Assembly: GCF_905171765.1 (NCBI RefSeq)
Contig: NC_053389.1
Span: 214,774,624-214,838,623, forward strand
Reading direction: 5' to 3'
Source: Bufo bufo
Lineage: Eukaryota; Chordata; Amphibia; Anura; Bufonidae
DNA length: 64,000 nucleotides
Shown: piece after piece, positions 30,575 to 41,499 of the stretch
Layout of the letters: each line of letters begins with the position of its first letter
Position numbering within the stretch: the stretch's first letter is position 1
The notes under the pieces: model-generated
The model's database searches: none
Seen by the model: only the letters and a program-made list of their open reading frames with translations
What the model was told of the DNA's origin: nothing
Made by a program: the position numbers and the translations under genes

Positions 30575-32795
30575 ATGGGGGAATTTGGGCAAACTTTATT
30601 GGGTTGGGGACAATGGGGCAAAAAGGGAAAAATAAAAAATACACGAAACACTAAAACACAGAAAAAGCCTTTTTGTTTATTTATTTTTAAAAAAAATTCA
30701 CAGAAAAAAGACGCTGACACTAATCACTACCCACACGAAACCCTAAAACACTAACTATAAAACACAGAAAAATACTTTTTTTTGGTTTTTTTTTTTTCAC
30801 AGACAAAGGACGCTGACACTAATCACTACCCACACAAAACCCTAAAACACTAACCCTAAAACACAGGGAAAAAAAAAAAATATTTTTTGTTAGTTTTTTT
30901 TCACAGAAAAAAGACGCTGACACTAATCACTACCCACACGAAACCCTAAAACACTAACCATAAAACACTGAAAAATACTTTTTTTTGTTTTTTTTCACAG
31001 ACAAAAGATGCTGACACTAATCACTACCCACACGAAACCCTAAAACACTAACCCTAAAACACAGAAAAAGACTTTTTTTTGTTTTTGTTTATTTTTCACA
31101 GACAAAAGACGCTGACACTAATCACTACCCACACGAAACCCTAAAACACTAACCCTAAAACACAGAAAAATACTGGGGGAATTTGGGCAAACTTTATTGG
31201 GTTGGGGACAATGGGGCAAAAAGGGAAAAATAAAATATACACGAAACACTAAAACACAGAAAAATACTTTTTGTTTATTTATTTTTTAAAAAAATTCAGA
31301 GAAAAAAGACGCCGACACTAATCACTACCTACACGAAACCCTAAAACACTAACTATAAAACACAGAAAAAGACTTTTTTTTTGTTTGTTTTTTTCACAGA
31401 CAAAGGACGCTGACACTAATCACTACCCACACGAAACCTTAAAACACTAACCCTAAAACACAGAAAAATACTTTTTTTGTTTTTGTTTATTTTTCACAGA
31501 CAAAAGACGCTTACACTAATCACTACCCACACAAAACCCTTAGGCTCAATTCACACCTGAGCGTTTTACAGCGCGTTCCTACGCGCTGTAAAACGCTCAA
31601 CAAGGAGAAACCAATGCTTCCCTATGGGAATGGTTCTCACCTGGGCGTTTTACAGCGCGTACGATCGCGCTGTAAAACGCCCGACGCTCACACAAGTACA
31701 GGAGCGTTTTTTTGGGCGCTTGTCGCGCGTTCCCGTACATAGACTTTCGGGAACGCGCGACACTGTGTGCACACTTGTCTCTGTATGCGCGCTTGTAAAC
31801 GTCCGTACAATCGCGCATACAGAGCGCTCCTTTCAGAACGCTCAGGTGTGAATTGAGCCTAAAACACTAACCATAAAACACAGAAAAATTCTTTTTTTTT
31901 TTTTTTTCACAGACAAAAGACGCTGACACTAATCACTACCCACACGAAATCCTAAAACACTAACCCTAAAACACAGAAAAAGACTTTTTTTTTGTTTTTG
32001 TTTATTTTTCACAGACAAAAGATGCTGACACTAATCACTACCCACACGAAACCCTAAAACACTAACCCTAAAACACAGAAAAAGACTTTTTTTTTGTTTT
32101 TGTTTATTTTTCACAGACAAAAGATGCTGACACTAATCACTACCCACACGAAACCCTAAAACACTAACCCTAAAACACAGAAAAATACTGGGGGAATTTG
32201 GGCAAACTTTATTGGGTTGGGGACAATGGGGCAAAAAGGGAAAAATAAAATATACACGAAACACTAAAACACAGAAAAATACTTTTTGTTTATTTATTTT
32301 TAAAAAAAATTCACAGAAAAAAGACGCCGACACTAATCACTACCCACACGAAACCCTAAAACACTAACTATAAAACACAGAAAAAGACTTTTTTTTTGTT
32401 TGTTTTTTTCACAGACAAAGGACGCTGACACTAATCACTACCCACACGAAACCTTAAAACACTAACCCTAAAACACAGAAAAATACTTTTTTTGTTTTTG
32501 TTTATTTTTCACAGACAAAAGACGCTTACACTAATCACTACCCACACAAAACCCTGAAACACTAACCCTAAAACACAGAAAAATACTTTTTTTGTTTTTG
32601 TTTATTTTTCACAGACAAAAGACGCTGACACTAATCACTACCCACACAAAACCCTAAAACACTAACCTTAAAGCACAGAAAAATCCTTTTTTTTGTTTTG
32701 TTTATTTTTCACAGACAAAAGACGCTTACATTAATCACTACCCACACAAAACCCTAAAACATTAACTATAAAACACAGAAACAAACTTCTTTTTT
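30575..32795. repeat. Subterminal tandem array of the hAT element
   Basis: About sixteen units of roughly 100 bases, each with GACGCTGACACTAATCACTA, then CCCACACGAAACCCTAAAAC, then ACACAGAAAAA and a T-rich tract. A second block (GGGGGAATTTGGGCAAACTT, then AATGGGGCAAAAAGGG) recurs at 30575, 31171 and 32187, giving a higher-order period of about 0.6-0.7 kb. It lies between the transposase start and the right hAT end, where subterminal transposase-binding repeats are usual. A MITE interrupts it. Confidence 0.9.
31543..31859. mobile_element. PIF/Harbinger-type foldback MITE
   Basis: The terminal repeats are GGCTCAATTCACACCTGAGC and its complement. The left flank is TTA and the right flank TAA. 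The interior has three nested palindromes (TTTACAGCGCG, TGTCGCGCGTTCCCG and GTATGCGCG arms). It splits one unit of the tandem array, so it is younger than the array. Confidence 0.88.
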
Positions 32796-33240
32796 TTCAC
32801 AGACGAAACAGACAGCAAAAGTCTACACTATACTATATCTCTATCTAACCTACACTACACCCTGCACTGGACCCTATCAGCTACACTTTATCACTATCTA
32901 ACCTACACTGACTATCTACGACTAACTATCTGGATTATATACATGAGCTACCTAACTAATGTACCTAACACCCTACACTGGAACGAACCTATCAGCTACA
33001 CTATTCACTCACTAACCGACACTGACTATCTAACACTAACTATCTGGATTATATATATGAGCTACCTAACTAATGTCCCTAACACCCTACACTGGAACCT
33101 ATCAGCTACACTATTCACTCACTAACCTACACTATCTAACACTATCTGGCTTATATATATGAGGTATCAGAAGTCACAGGAATTCAGCACAGCACAAAGA
33201 TCACACTCCTCTCTCTCTCCCACAACTGCATGAAACTGCA
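32796..33240. repeat. CTATCTAAC-rich minisatellite
   Basis: Units of about 105-120 bases (CACCCTACACTGGAAC, CTATCAGCTACACTATTCACT, ACTATCTGGATTATATA) repeat about three times with shorter ACTATCTAACACT repeats between. They sit between the array and the right hAT terminus. Confidence 0.8.
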
Positions 33241-33501
33241 GAAAATGGCTGTTGGGAGGTTCTCTTATATAGTAAGGGGGTAGGCAACTTTCCTATTGGT
33301 TGCTAGGGAAGTCGCTAAGCTCTTGCAGCCTTCTCATTGGCCCACAAGCTAGAAGCAGGGAGGGATCATGTGTACTGTAAAAAAAAAACGGAATATTAGA
33401 ATTTACGAATATATAGCGATATATTCTAAATATTCGCAAATTCTCGAAGTGCCGATATTCGCGATTAAAATTCACGATTCGAATATTCACGCTCAACACT
33501 A
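33241..33501. promoter_or_regulatory. Right terminal region of the hAT element
   Basis: It contains CATTGGCCCACAAGC and GCAGGGAGG.ATCATG phrases shared with the MITEs at 3603-4378 and 53625-54541, then CGAAT/ATTCG repeats and the terminus CGCTCAACACTA. It is the likely transposase recognition region. The shared wording indicates that those MITEs derive from, or were mobilised by, elements like this one. Confidence 0.7.
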
Positions 33502-33509
33502 GTAGCGAT

Positions 33510-33541
33510 ATACCGCCATTGTCTGTGATGGGAATACCCCT
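33510..33541. mobile_element. TTAA-type MITE, right remnant
   Basis: CCGCCATTGTCTGTGATGGG..ACCCCT is followed by TTAA (33542-33545). It is the continuation of the MITE that starts at 15199. Confidence 0.8.
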
Positions 33542-33545
33542 TTAA

Positions 33546-34127
33546 GCCACACTCCATTGGCAAGCTAGATGGGCCAATTTGTTCCAAATTTTGACACAGT
33601 TACATTAGTAAACGTGTCCAAAGAAAAGTAATTGGGGGATTTGTTTCTATGTCATTCATGTATAATAGTTTTACTATTACTCACTCTTAATGTTTCAAAC
33701 TAAGTTTTTTTAATAGTTTAATGAGATACGTATCAAGTGGTGTATGTAGTTACATTTGTACATTTACATTAGTATCTGTACTGTTTGCCACCTATTGTGC
33801 TGTCAATTTGTCTTTCTGCATCGCGCAATGCATCAAAACAGGCAGAGTAAAAACAACTGCATGAATCACTGTCCGACACTGCAATGTGGTTGTCATGCTT
33901 ACATTCCAGGGACTGCAGTAAATAAAGGGGTCTTCTTGTAAAAAAATAATAAAACAATATGTTTTATTTTTAAATATTTTGTATTATGGTGATGATATGT
34001 TTTATTATACCCTATTATACTATAATTATGCTATTAATGTATTGATATTCAGCAGCTCACCCCAACCTCTCCCAAAGGACCCGGTGTTCACTCCACGGAT
34101 TCACCCAAATCCGGATAAGAAAAATGC
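33546..34127. other. No gene recognised
   Basis: AT-rich sequence with no domain-bearing ORF and no repeat boundary that I can define. Confidence 0.4.
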
Positions 34128-34859
34128 AAAATGGATAAATTGTTGGAGGGCACTCAATTACCTGGAAACATCAGTATTATGCATTACCGTTGAGGAAGGG
34201 GCTTGATCCCTGAAACGCGTCCGGTGTACGACAGCAAAGCTCCCGTTCAAGTCCTGAGGTGCCGACATCTAAAGGCAGCCCCCTGGACCCCCGCTGAGTG
34301 GATTTATGCGCTATTGACAGCACACAGTCCGGACTCTAGGACCCAACATATTTACCAGCTTTCCAAGGAGCCGCGTTGGATCACGTGGCGCGCTGCCAGG
34401 TCACGTGGGACGCCGCGTATGAGACCTTGAGACCACACGGGACGCCGATGTGAGTCTAAGCGGCTGAATAAGGACATTCACCTATCTCCCTTCAGCCTTA
34501 CAAGAGGGGTAACGTACTTTGCACGTACTCTGCATTTATATATTATCTACAGAACGTCTATACGCCATACACGGCGATTGAGTGCGGTCCCACATTTGGA
34601 CCAATATTATCGCATATCTCTATAGGATATTGTAGCTGGATTCGGACTGCCCACATCGGGATTGGGTCCACAGCCTAGTATTTGCGGTCATTTGTGCCTT
34701 CGCATTTTATAGTGTTTTAGGGTACATTGGGTGCATGTTGCACTTTTTTATGGATGTAGAATTTTATGTTAGATTTTTATGTACATTAAATAAGGTTATT
34801 GACACCCTATACTGATGTTTCCAGGTAATTGAGTGCCCTCCAACAATATATCCATTTTA
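34128..34859. mobile_element. Segment bounded by ~50-bp inverted arms, hammerhead-like motif
   Basis: The left arm (34128-34177, including GTTGGAGGGCACTCAATTAC) recurs in reverse complement at 34809-34859. Immediately inside the left arm, 34184-34213 reads TTGAGGAAGGGGCTTGATCC, then CTGAAACGCGTCC. It differs from a hammerhead core (CUGANGA..GAAA) at one position. The stem-III sequence ACGCGT is self-complementary, as in dimer-active Penelope-like hammerheads. No ORF with a domain is present. It is probably a rearranged Penelope-like or retrozyme-like copy. Confidence 0.5.
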
Positions 34860-35363
34860 GAATTATACTATTGCCAATTTTTATTATATTACTATTATTT
34901 CACTATATGCTACACTATTACTATTACCATACTATTATTACCAATACAAAAAGTCCCTAACTTTAAAGCTGCTGATCCAAGAAGAAGCCAAAAACAAAAT
35001 CACTGGACATAGTCAGCCAATTCATGCAACAAATTGAAGATTCGGGACCCTGGGAAAAGACTATGACTATGTTACTACACTTGATATTATATTAGTCTAA
35101 GCAGAGGAGTAGCCAAACACTTCACCATCCATTTACTGTATATCTCTATATAACACGAGGCCTGTGCCTCATCACACCTCTGCTGCAACTTGCAGCAAAG
35201 GCCTGTGATGAGATACAAGTCAAGTTATATAGAGATCAGATGTAAATTGATGCTGCGTACTAACTTCTGCTGATCTTTATTTTGGATGCATGGGGTGTTC
35301 TGCAGTGTGCTGCAACCGGTCCATGGTGCATCACACACCCCGGATGAGCAAATTCATCCAGAG
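34860..35363. other. No gene; short palindrome
   Basis: Trinucleotide-like ATTACTATT repeats at 34865-34945. An imperfect inverted repeat lies at 35140-35240 (TATCTCTATATAAC / GTTATATAGAGAT, with GGCCTGTG.CTCATC inside). Otherwise unassigned. Confidence 0.5.
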
Positions 35364-35659
35364 CCCAGATTAGACCCCAGATTCATACAAAGCCCAGATC
35401 AGCCCCCAAATTCATACAGACCCGTGATCAGCCCCAAATTCATACAGACCCCATATTAAACCCCAAATTCATAAAGACCCCAGATCAACCCCAAAATTCA
35501 TACAGATCCCAAATCAGAATTTATATTTAGAGATGGCTCACCTCTTGGACAACAATTGGAATGGGTGCACCTACAAAGAAGATTACACCCAATCCCAGAT
35601 CAGACCCCAGATTTATAGATACCCCTAATTCATACAAACTCTAACCAGGCCCAGATCAT
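35364..35659. repeat. Minisatellite, target of the provirus
   Basis: Units of about 33 bases (CCCAAATTCATACAGA, then CCC.GATCA) are repeated about nine times with drift. The array resumes after the provirus at 45550 (GCCCCAAATTCAACAGACC), showing that the provirus landed inside it. Confidence 0.8.
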
Positions 35660-35897
35660 TGTGAGGGATAAGACTCCATCTTGGTGTCCGCAGCAAGTTT
35701 TTTACATTGGATGACCTCTCTGAAGTTAATAGATCAGAAACTTTGACATGCAAAGTTTCTGCAGGAAGTAACTTAGCCCCCACCTTTGCTATTTTCGATA
35801 GATTGAAACCACTAGCTCTAACGGTTATTTCCTGTATTCTGAATTGTATGCGTCTGCGGTTAATTGACATTTATATCTCTGTTTCTATAAGCACATA
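35660..35897 (+). repeat. 5' LTR, upstream half
   Basis: It matches the 3' LTR from 45101 up to GTTTCTATAAGCACATA, where a Tc1 copy interrupts it. The unoccupied site is intact in the 3' LTR at about 45312. Confidence 0.92.
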
Positions 35898-36363
35898 CAG
35901 TACAGACCAAAAGTTTGGACACACCTTCTCATTCAAAGAGTTTTCTTTATTTTCATGACTATGAAAATTGTAGATTCACACTGAAGGCATCAAAACTATG
36001 AATTAACACATGTGGAATTATATTCATAACAAACAAGTGTGAAGCAACTGAAAATATGTCATATTCTAGGTTCTTCAAAGTAGCCACCTTTTGCTTTGAT
36101 TACGGCTTTGCACACTCTTGGCATTCTCTTGATGAGCTTCAAGAGGTAGTCCCCTGAAATGGTTTTCACTTCACAGGTGTGCCCTGTCAGGTTTAATAAG
36201 TGGGATTTATTGCCTAATAAATGGGGTTGGGACCATCAGTTGCGTTGAGGAGAAGTCAGGTGGATACACAGCTGATAGTCCTACTGAATAGACTGTTAGA
36301 ATTTGTATTATGGCAAGAAAAAAGCAGCTAAGTAAAGAAAAACGAGTGGCCATCATTACTTTA

Positions 36364-38566
36364 ACCACCTGCCATCTGGGCCATTTGCCCCCTATCTGAC
36401 CAGGCCAAATTTTGCAAAACTGACATATCTCACTTCATGTGGTAATAACTTTGGAACGCCTTTATTTATCCAAGTCATTCAGAGATTGTTTTCTCGTGAC
36501 ACATTGTACTTCATGATAGTCATAAATTTGAGTCAAAATATTTCACCTTTATTTATGAAAAAATCCCAAATTTACCCAAAAATTTGAAAAATTCGCAATT
36601 TTCAAAATTTCAATTTCTCTGCTTTTAAAACAGAAAGTGATACCTCATAAAATATTTATTATTTAACATTCCCCATATGTCTACTTTATGTTGGCATCAT
36701 TTTGGAAATGTCATTTTATTTTTTTAGGACGTTAGAAGGCTTAGAAGTTTAGAAGCAATTCTTCAAATTTTTAAGAAAATTGCCAAAACCCACTTTTTAA
36801 GGACCAGTTCAGGTCTGAAGTCACTTTGTGGGGCCTACATAGTGGATACCCCCATAAATGACCCTATTGTAGAAACTACACCCCTCAAGGTATTCAAAAC
36901 CGATTTTACAAACTTTGTTAACCCTTTAGGCGTTCCACAAGAATTAAAGGAAAATGGAGATCAAATTTTAAAATTTCACTTTTTTGGCAGATTTTCCATT
37001 TTAATCAATTTTTTTCTTTAACACATCGATGGTTAACAGCCAAACAAAACTCAATATTTATTACCCAGATTCTGAGGTTTACAGAAACACCCCACATGTG
37101 GTCATAAACTGCTGTATGGGCACACGGCAGGGCGCAGAAGAAAAGGAACTCCACATGGTTTTTAGATGCCATGTCCCATTTGAAGCCCCCTGATGCACCC
37201 TTACAGTAGAAACTCCCAAAAAGTGACCCCATTTTGGAAACTAGGGGATAAGGTGCATATGATTTTTTGATCATTCATTATAACACTTTATGGGGCAAGG
37301 TGACCAAAAAATTGGTTGTTTTAGCACAGTTACTATTTATTTATTTTTACAGCGTTCACCTGAGGGGTTCAGTCAAGTGACATTTTTATAGAGCAGATTG
37401 TTACGGACGTGGCGATACCTAATATGTATACTTTTTCTCATTTATTAAAGTTTTACACAATAATAGCATTTTTGAAACAAAAAAAATATGTTTTAATGTG
37501 TCCATGTTCTGAGAGCTATAGTTTTTTTATTTTTTGAGAGATTTTCCTATGTAGGGGCTCATTTTTTGCGGGATGAGGTGACGGTTTTATTGGTACTATT
37601 TTGTGGGACATACGCGTTTTTGATCACTTGGTGTTGCACCTTTTGTGATGCAAGGTGACAAAAATTGCTTGTTTTGACACAGTTTTTTTTTTTTTTTTAC
37701 GGTGTTCACCCGAGGGGTTAGGTCATGTGATATTTTTATAGAGCTGGTTTTTACGGACGCGGCAATAACTAATATGTATACTTTTTTTTATTTGTTTCAC
37801 TTTAACGCAATAGCATTTTTGAAACCAAAAAAATGATGTTTTAGTGTCTCCATGTTCTAAGAGCTATAGTTTTTTTATTTTTTGAGAGATTTTCTTATGT
37901 AGGGGCTCATTTTTTGCGGGATGAGGTAACGGTTTTATTGGTACCATTTTGTGGGACATACGCGTTTTTGATCACTTGGTGTTGCACCTTTTGTGATGCA
38001 AGGTGACAAAAATTGCTTGTTTTGACATAGTTTTTTTTCTTTTTTTTTACGGTGTTCACCCGAGGGGTTAGGTCATGTAATATTTTTATAGAGCTGGTTT
38101 TTACGGACGCGGCAATACCAAATATGTCTATTTTATTTTATTTTTTCTATTTTTAACTTTTTTTTTTCATTCCTTACTTGGGGACTTTTTTTTTTTACAT
38201 GTGAAACTTTTTTTTATTCTTTTATTTTCAACCTTTTATTTTTATTTATTTTATTTTACACTTTTCGTCCCCCATAAGGTCATACAAGACCTCTGGGGGA
38301 CATTTACTTCACTTTTTCTTTTTTTTTTTTCACTGTTGATTTCTCCTGTAACTGGGGCTGACATAGTAGCCCCAGTTACAGGACAAATACACCCCTAGAG
38401 AGGCTGTACAGCAGCAATCCAGCACTGTACAGCCTCAGAGCAGGGCTGATCGAGGTCTCTGAGAGACCTCACACAGCTCCTGCACGCTCCGGTCCCGGCG
38501 GTCACATGACCGCCGGGCCTGAACAGGAAGCGCATAGCGTTTCCTTCTCTGCATACACAGCGCTCG
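36364..38566. mobile_element. Long interspersed repeat nested in the Tc1 copy
   Basis: It starts CCACCTGCCATCTGGGCC and has typical frog-repeat phrases (GGGGCTCATTTTTTGCGGGA, TTTTGTGGGACATACGCG, ACTGGGGCTGACATAGTAGC). It contains three tandem copies of a 350-bp block. There is no transposase or polymerase ORF. The relation to a class II family is a guess from the TTAA just before its start. The right end is truncated against the Tc1 sequence. Confidence 0.6.
37352..38125. repeat. 350-bp tandem triplication
   Basis: GTTCACC.GAGGGGTT followed by ATTTTTATAGAGC starts copies at about 37352, 37702 and 38052, the last incomplete. The second and third copies are almost identical to each other, while the first is more diverged. 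Confidence 0.9.
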
Positions 38567-38802
38567 GTGACTACCTCTTGAAGCTCATCAAGAGAATGCC
38601 AAGAGTGTGCAAAGCAGTAATCAAAGCAAAAGGTGGCTACTTTGAAGAACCTAGAATATGACATATTTTCAGTTGTTTCACACTTGTTTGTTATGTATAT
38701 AATTCCACATGTGTTAATTCATAGTTTTGATGCCTTCATAGTCATGAAAATAAAGAAAACTCTTTGAATGAGAAGGTGTGTCCAAACTTTTGGTCTGTAC
38801 TG

Positions 38803-39030
38803 TATATGTACAAATATGGTCATGACCTTCATGAGATGTGTGTGGGTGGCTTTTCCACCCCCTTCCTTGCCAAGACAGTATATGATAAGCATTTTGTTTG
38901 AATAAGGAGAGACTTGTTTGATCACTGAGTGTCGGTCAATCTATTCTAAATGGGTACCCATTACTAAATCTATGGGCAATGATAATTTGGAACTCAGCAT
39001 AAATAAGAGTAAGGGGTCTTTGTCCCCACA
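38803..39030 (+). repeat. 5' LTR, downstream half
   Basis: It resumes at TATATGTACAAATATGG and ends GTCCCCACA. It contains TGAATAAGGAGAGAC where the 3' LTR has the polyadenylation signal AATAAA, so the 5' copy of the signal carries a change. Confidence 0.92.
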
Positions 39031-39037
39031 ATTTCTT

Positions 39038-39060
39038 TGGCTCCCAAAACGTGGGGCTTG
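39038..39060 (+). promoter_or_regulatory. Primer binding site, tRNA-Lys-like
   Basis: TGGCTCCCAAAACGTGGGG lies eight bases after the LTR. It resembles the tRNA-Lys(1,2) complement (TGGCGCCCAACGTGGGG) with a substitution and two extra A. The match is by memory of the tRNA 3' end and is moderately secure. Confidence 0.6.
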
Positions 39061-39634
39061 ACCAGTGAAGTCTGACCTTACGGTTCCGGACGCAACAGGA
39101 TGAGACCCGGACTCACAGATACTACAAACAGCGCTGTAAGGTAAGAAGCTTAGTCTTACAAAAACATATCTGTGTTTCCTGTGTCTTCACCTGGGTCCGG
39201 GTCTGGGACAGTGGGTCTATTGAAGTTTCTGACGGTCAAGCCTTTCAAAATGGTAAGTACCTATTTATGCTGAGATATGAAATTTGATTGGTCTTGGTCT
39301 TGGGAAACGTTTGGTTTGGTTATTAGTGTTGTGATTTATGTACTGGTTGTTGTTTGGATTTTGTATTGTATCACAGAAAATGCCCGTAGAGGAAATAGTG
39401 AACCGTGGAGTCCTCTGAGAAAGTGTTAAGACAATATAGAGTTTTTCTAATCTGTAATATAGTTGAAAAGTCACTATAAGGAAGCAGATTAGATTGTTTT
39501 CCTATGTGTAATATAGTTGATACATTAACAGTAGGTTAATGGGGAAATCGGCTATAAGGAAGCACATAGATGGGTCTACAGTAATAACTGTAGATATTTC
39601 AGACGTCTGGTAGAGAAATTCTTAACACATAGAC

Positions 39635-41068
39635 ATGGGCAATACACAGAGTATACCTGAGGGGTACAAATTAGCCAAACAGATAGTTGAAGATTCAGAA
39701 GGGAAGCAAGACAAGAAAAAGACACAGAAGGTGTTACAGAAGGCGGGTATGAAACATGGTAACTTAGATTCTGAAATTTGGCAAAGGTTCAAAAGAACAC
39801 ATAGTGGTTAGATGAAGGATCAGGAATGTGAGGAGGTTGTGGAATGTTGGTGTCGGACAGCAGAGAAAGTGAAGAATGAGAAATGGCCACATGTAACATT
39901 TGGAGGAAAATTGTATTATGACACAAGTGTAAAACATGACAATGACAGTGAGGCAGAAAAGAAAATATGTCCGCCACCTTCAACTCCCCCACCGTCATAT
40001 TCTGGGACGATGGGTAGACCAGGCTGGACATTTACAATGTGTGGAAACCAGAATCCTGACTGGACGGAAACTTGTAGAGTATGTGGGGCATCCCAACCTA
40101 GACTGCGTATAGGACTCTATCCGGTCACCATATGTACCGGATTCACCCCCACAAGTCCCCCCACCTCCATCTGTGGATGGAGGAGGGGGACCAGGAGACG
40201 GAGGAGATAATCAAGCCCCTCAGGCACCACCACCCGGTGGTCAAGTCCAATATGTGCAACAGCACATATTGTCTTACTCCCCATGGAGTCCTAAGGACCA
40301 AATCGGACTTTTAGGTCGAATTCCTGACCCATTGACAAGACCTATGCCTGCCCACCGTATGTTACAACAGATACAAGCCACATATAGGGTGACATGGGCT
40401 GACTTAAATGACTTAGTGGCCTTAAAAATGGGAGAATCACCATATAACCCTCTAAAAGAACAGTTACTGGCTAAAGGGTAAAAACTGTACAGTCCTCATG
40501 GTCTGACTGGCAAAAGAAAAAAAAAACTGACACATCGAACATAGAATATTGCAGAATTTTTGGTAGATGGGCCAGGACAAAGGAAGATGACAGTGTCCGT
40601 AGTTTAAAAGACATAATACAGGAGACTAAAGAAGACGTAGTGGCATTTGAGTCTAGACTATGAACAGTGTGGATGGACATGGGTTGGGATACCACTGGAC
40701 CTATGGGACAGAAGTTACTGACATCTGCTTTCATGGAGGGACTGAGACCTTCCCTACAGACAAAACTGAAGGCATGCAAGCCTGAATGGAGGGTGACAGC
40801 ACTACCTCAGTTAGTTGCTGCTGCTAAGGGTTTGGAACTAGACATGTCCACTACCAAATCCTCAAAAATCAATATGGTACAAGGACAACAGAGACCATGG
40901 TCTGGTCAACAGGGACAGAACAGACAGAGGAGGGATGACTTCAGATGTTACAATTGTGGCAAACCTGGTCACATACGCAGAAATTGCCAGTTACCCCCTC
41001 AAGGACAACAGGTGGACTCACAGAACCAGGGTTCAGTGCACACCCCTGGTCCGGTGACCTCACAATAG
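39635..41068 (+). pseudogene. gag: Retroviral gag, degraded, with RanBP2-type finger
   Basis: It starts MGNTQSIPEGYK, a plausible myristoylation signal for matrix. A TAG at 39809-39811 interrupts the frame. Next come a PPSY late-domain motif (39989-40000) and PGWTFTMCGNQN..CRVCGA (40019-40090), which fits the RanBP2-type zinc-finger pattern except that the first Cys is Phe (TTT). Frame shifts occur near 40110 and 40480. Capsid is represented by YSPWSPKDQIGLLGRIPDPL and a major homology region (IIQETKEDVVAFESRL, about 40612-40660), followed by TGA. Nucleocapsid has one CCHC knuckle, CYNCGKPGHIRRNC (near 40945). The reading frame ends at TAG 41066-41068, in frame with protease. Confidence 0.9.
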
Positions 41069-41430
41069 GAAGCCGGCAACCCCGTGTCCTTATCTGCCAT
41101 GACTGCAGCAGCCGTGGGCTGCCAAATTGAGATACCAATCCAGGTAGGCAACCAAAAGGTTCCTTTCTTAATAGACACGGGGGCAGCCAAGAAAGTGATC
41201 AATCCTAATTATAGTAAGCCATGGCAGATAAGTACACAGTGTGTCCCCGCATCATGGTTCACAGGGGAAGTGGTCTTCATCCCAGAGACCATAACTATGA
41301 AGTTAAAAATCAAGACAGTACAGTGGTGACTCAGTTGTTAGTTAAAGAAAATATCCCATTTAATTTGTTGGGTATTGACGTCTTGCAGGCACTGGGGGCT
41401 CATATTTACTTTAATGAGGATGGTACCACA
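41069..41430 (+). pseudogene. pro: Retroviral aspartic protease
   Basis: It continues directly in frame after the gag TAG (EAGNPVSLSAMTAAAVGC), suggesting expression by stop-codon readthrough in the ancestor. The active-site triad is DTGA (41174-41185), in VPFLIDTGAAKKV. A frame shift between about 41240 and 41330 moves the C-terminal part, with the LLGIDVLQALGAH motif that packs against the active site, into another frame. Retroviral proteases are dimers that process Gag-Pol; this copy cannot be translated intact. Confidence 0.88.
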
Positions 41431-41499
41431 CATGTAGATATTGACACCCCCGATGATGTTTTAACCTGGGTTGTAGCTTTACACCTGGAGCTGGACCAA

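Larger units (their letters stand above)
15532..33501 (-). mobile_element. Approximately 18-kb hAT transposon with nested insertions
   Basis: The left end is TAGTGTTGAGCG (15532) and the right end is CGCTCAACACTA (33501). GTAGCGAT occurs immediately outside both ends (15524-15531 and 33502-33509). The flanking MITE resumes across the site. A degraded hAT transposase lies on the minus strand at 27064-30542, with a long tandem array between its start and the right end. The subterminal DNA at both ends is rich in CGAAT/ATTCG motifs. Between 15900 and 27000 the element carries a Myb-like relic, minisatellites, a Tc1 copy, Gypsy, Helitron, a DD36E copy and a MITE. Its original size without these was much smaller. 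Confidence 0.85.
35898..38802 (-). mobile_element. Tc1-like transposon inside the 5' LTR
   Basis: The ends are CAGTACAGACCAAAAGTTTG and its complement, flanked by TA. It is the same family as 19464-20402. Only the terminal regions survive. The start of the transposase (MARKKQLSKEKR-like, encoded here on the plus strand near 36310) and the C-terminal MPRVCKAVIKAKGGYFEE stretch in each terminal repeat are visible. Another repeat occupies 36364-38566. Confidence 0.92.
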
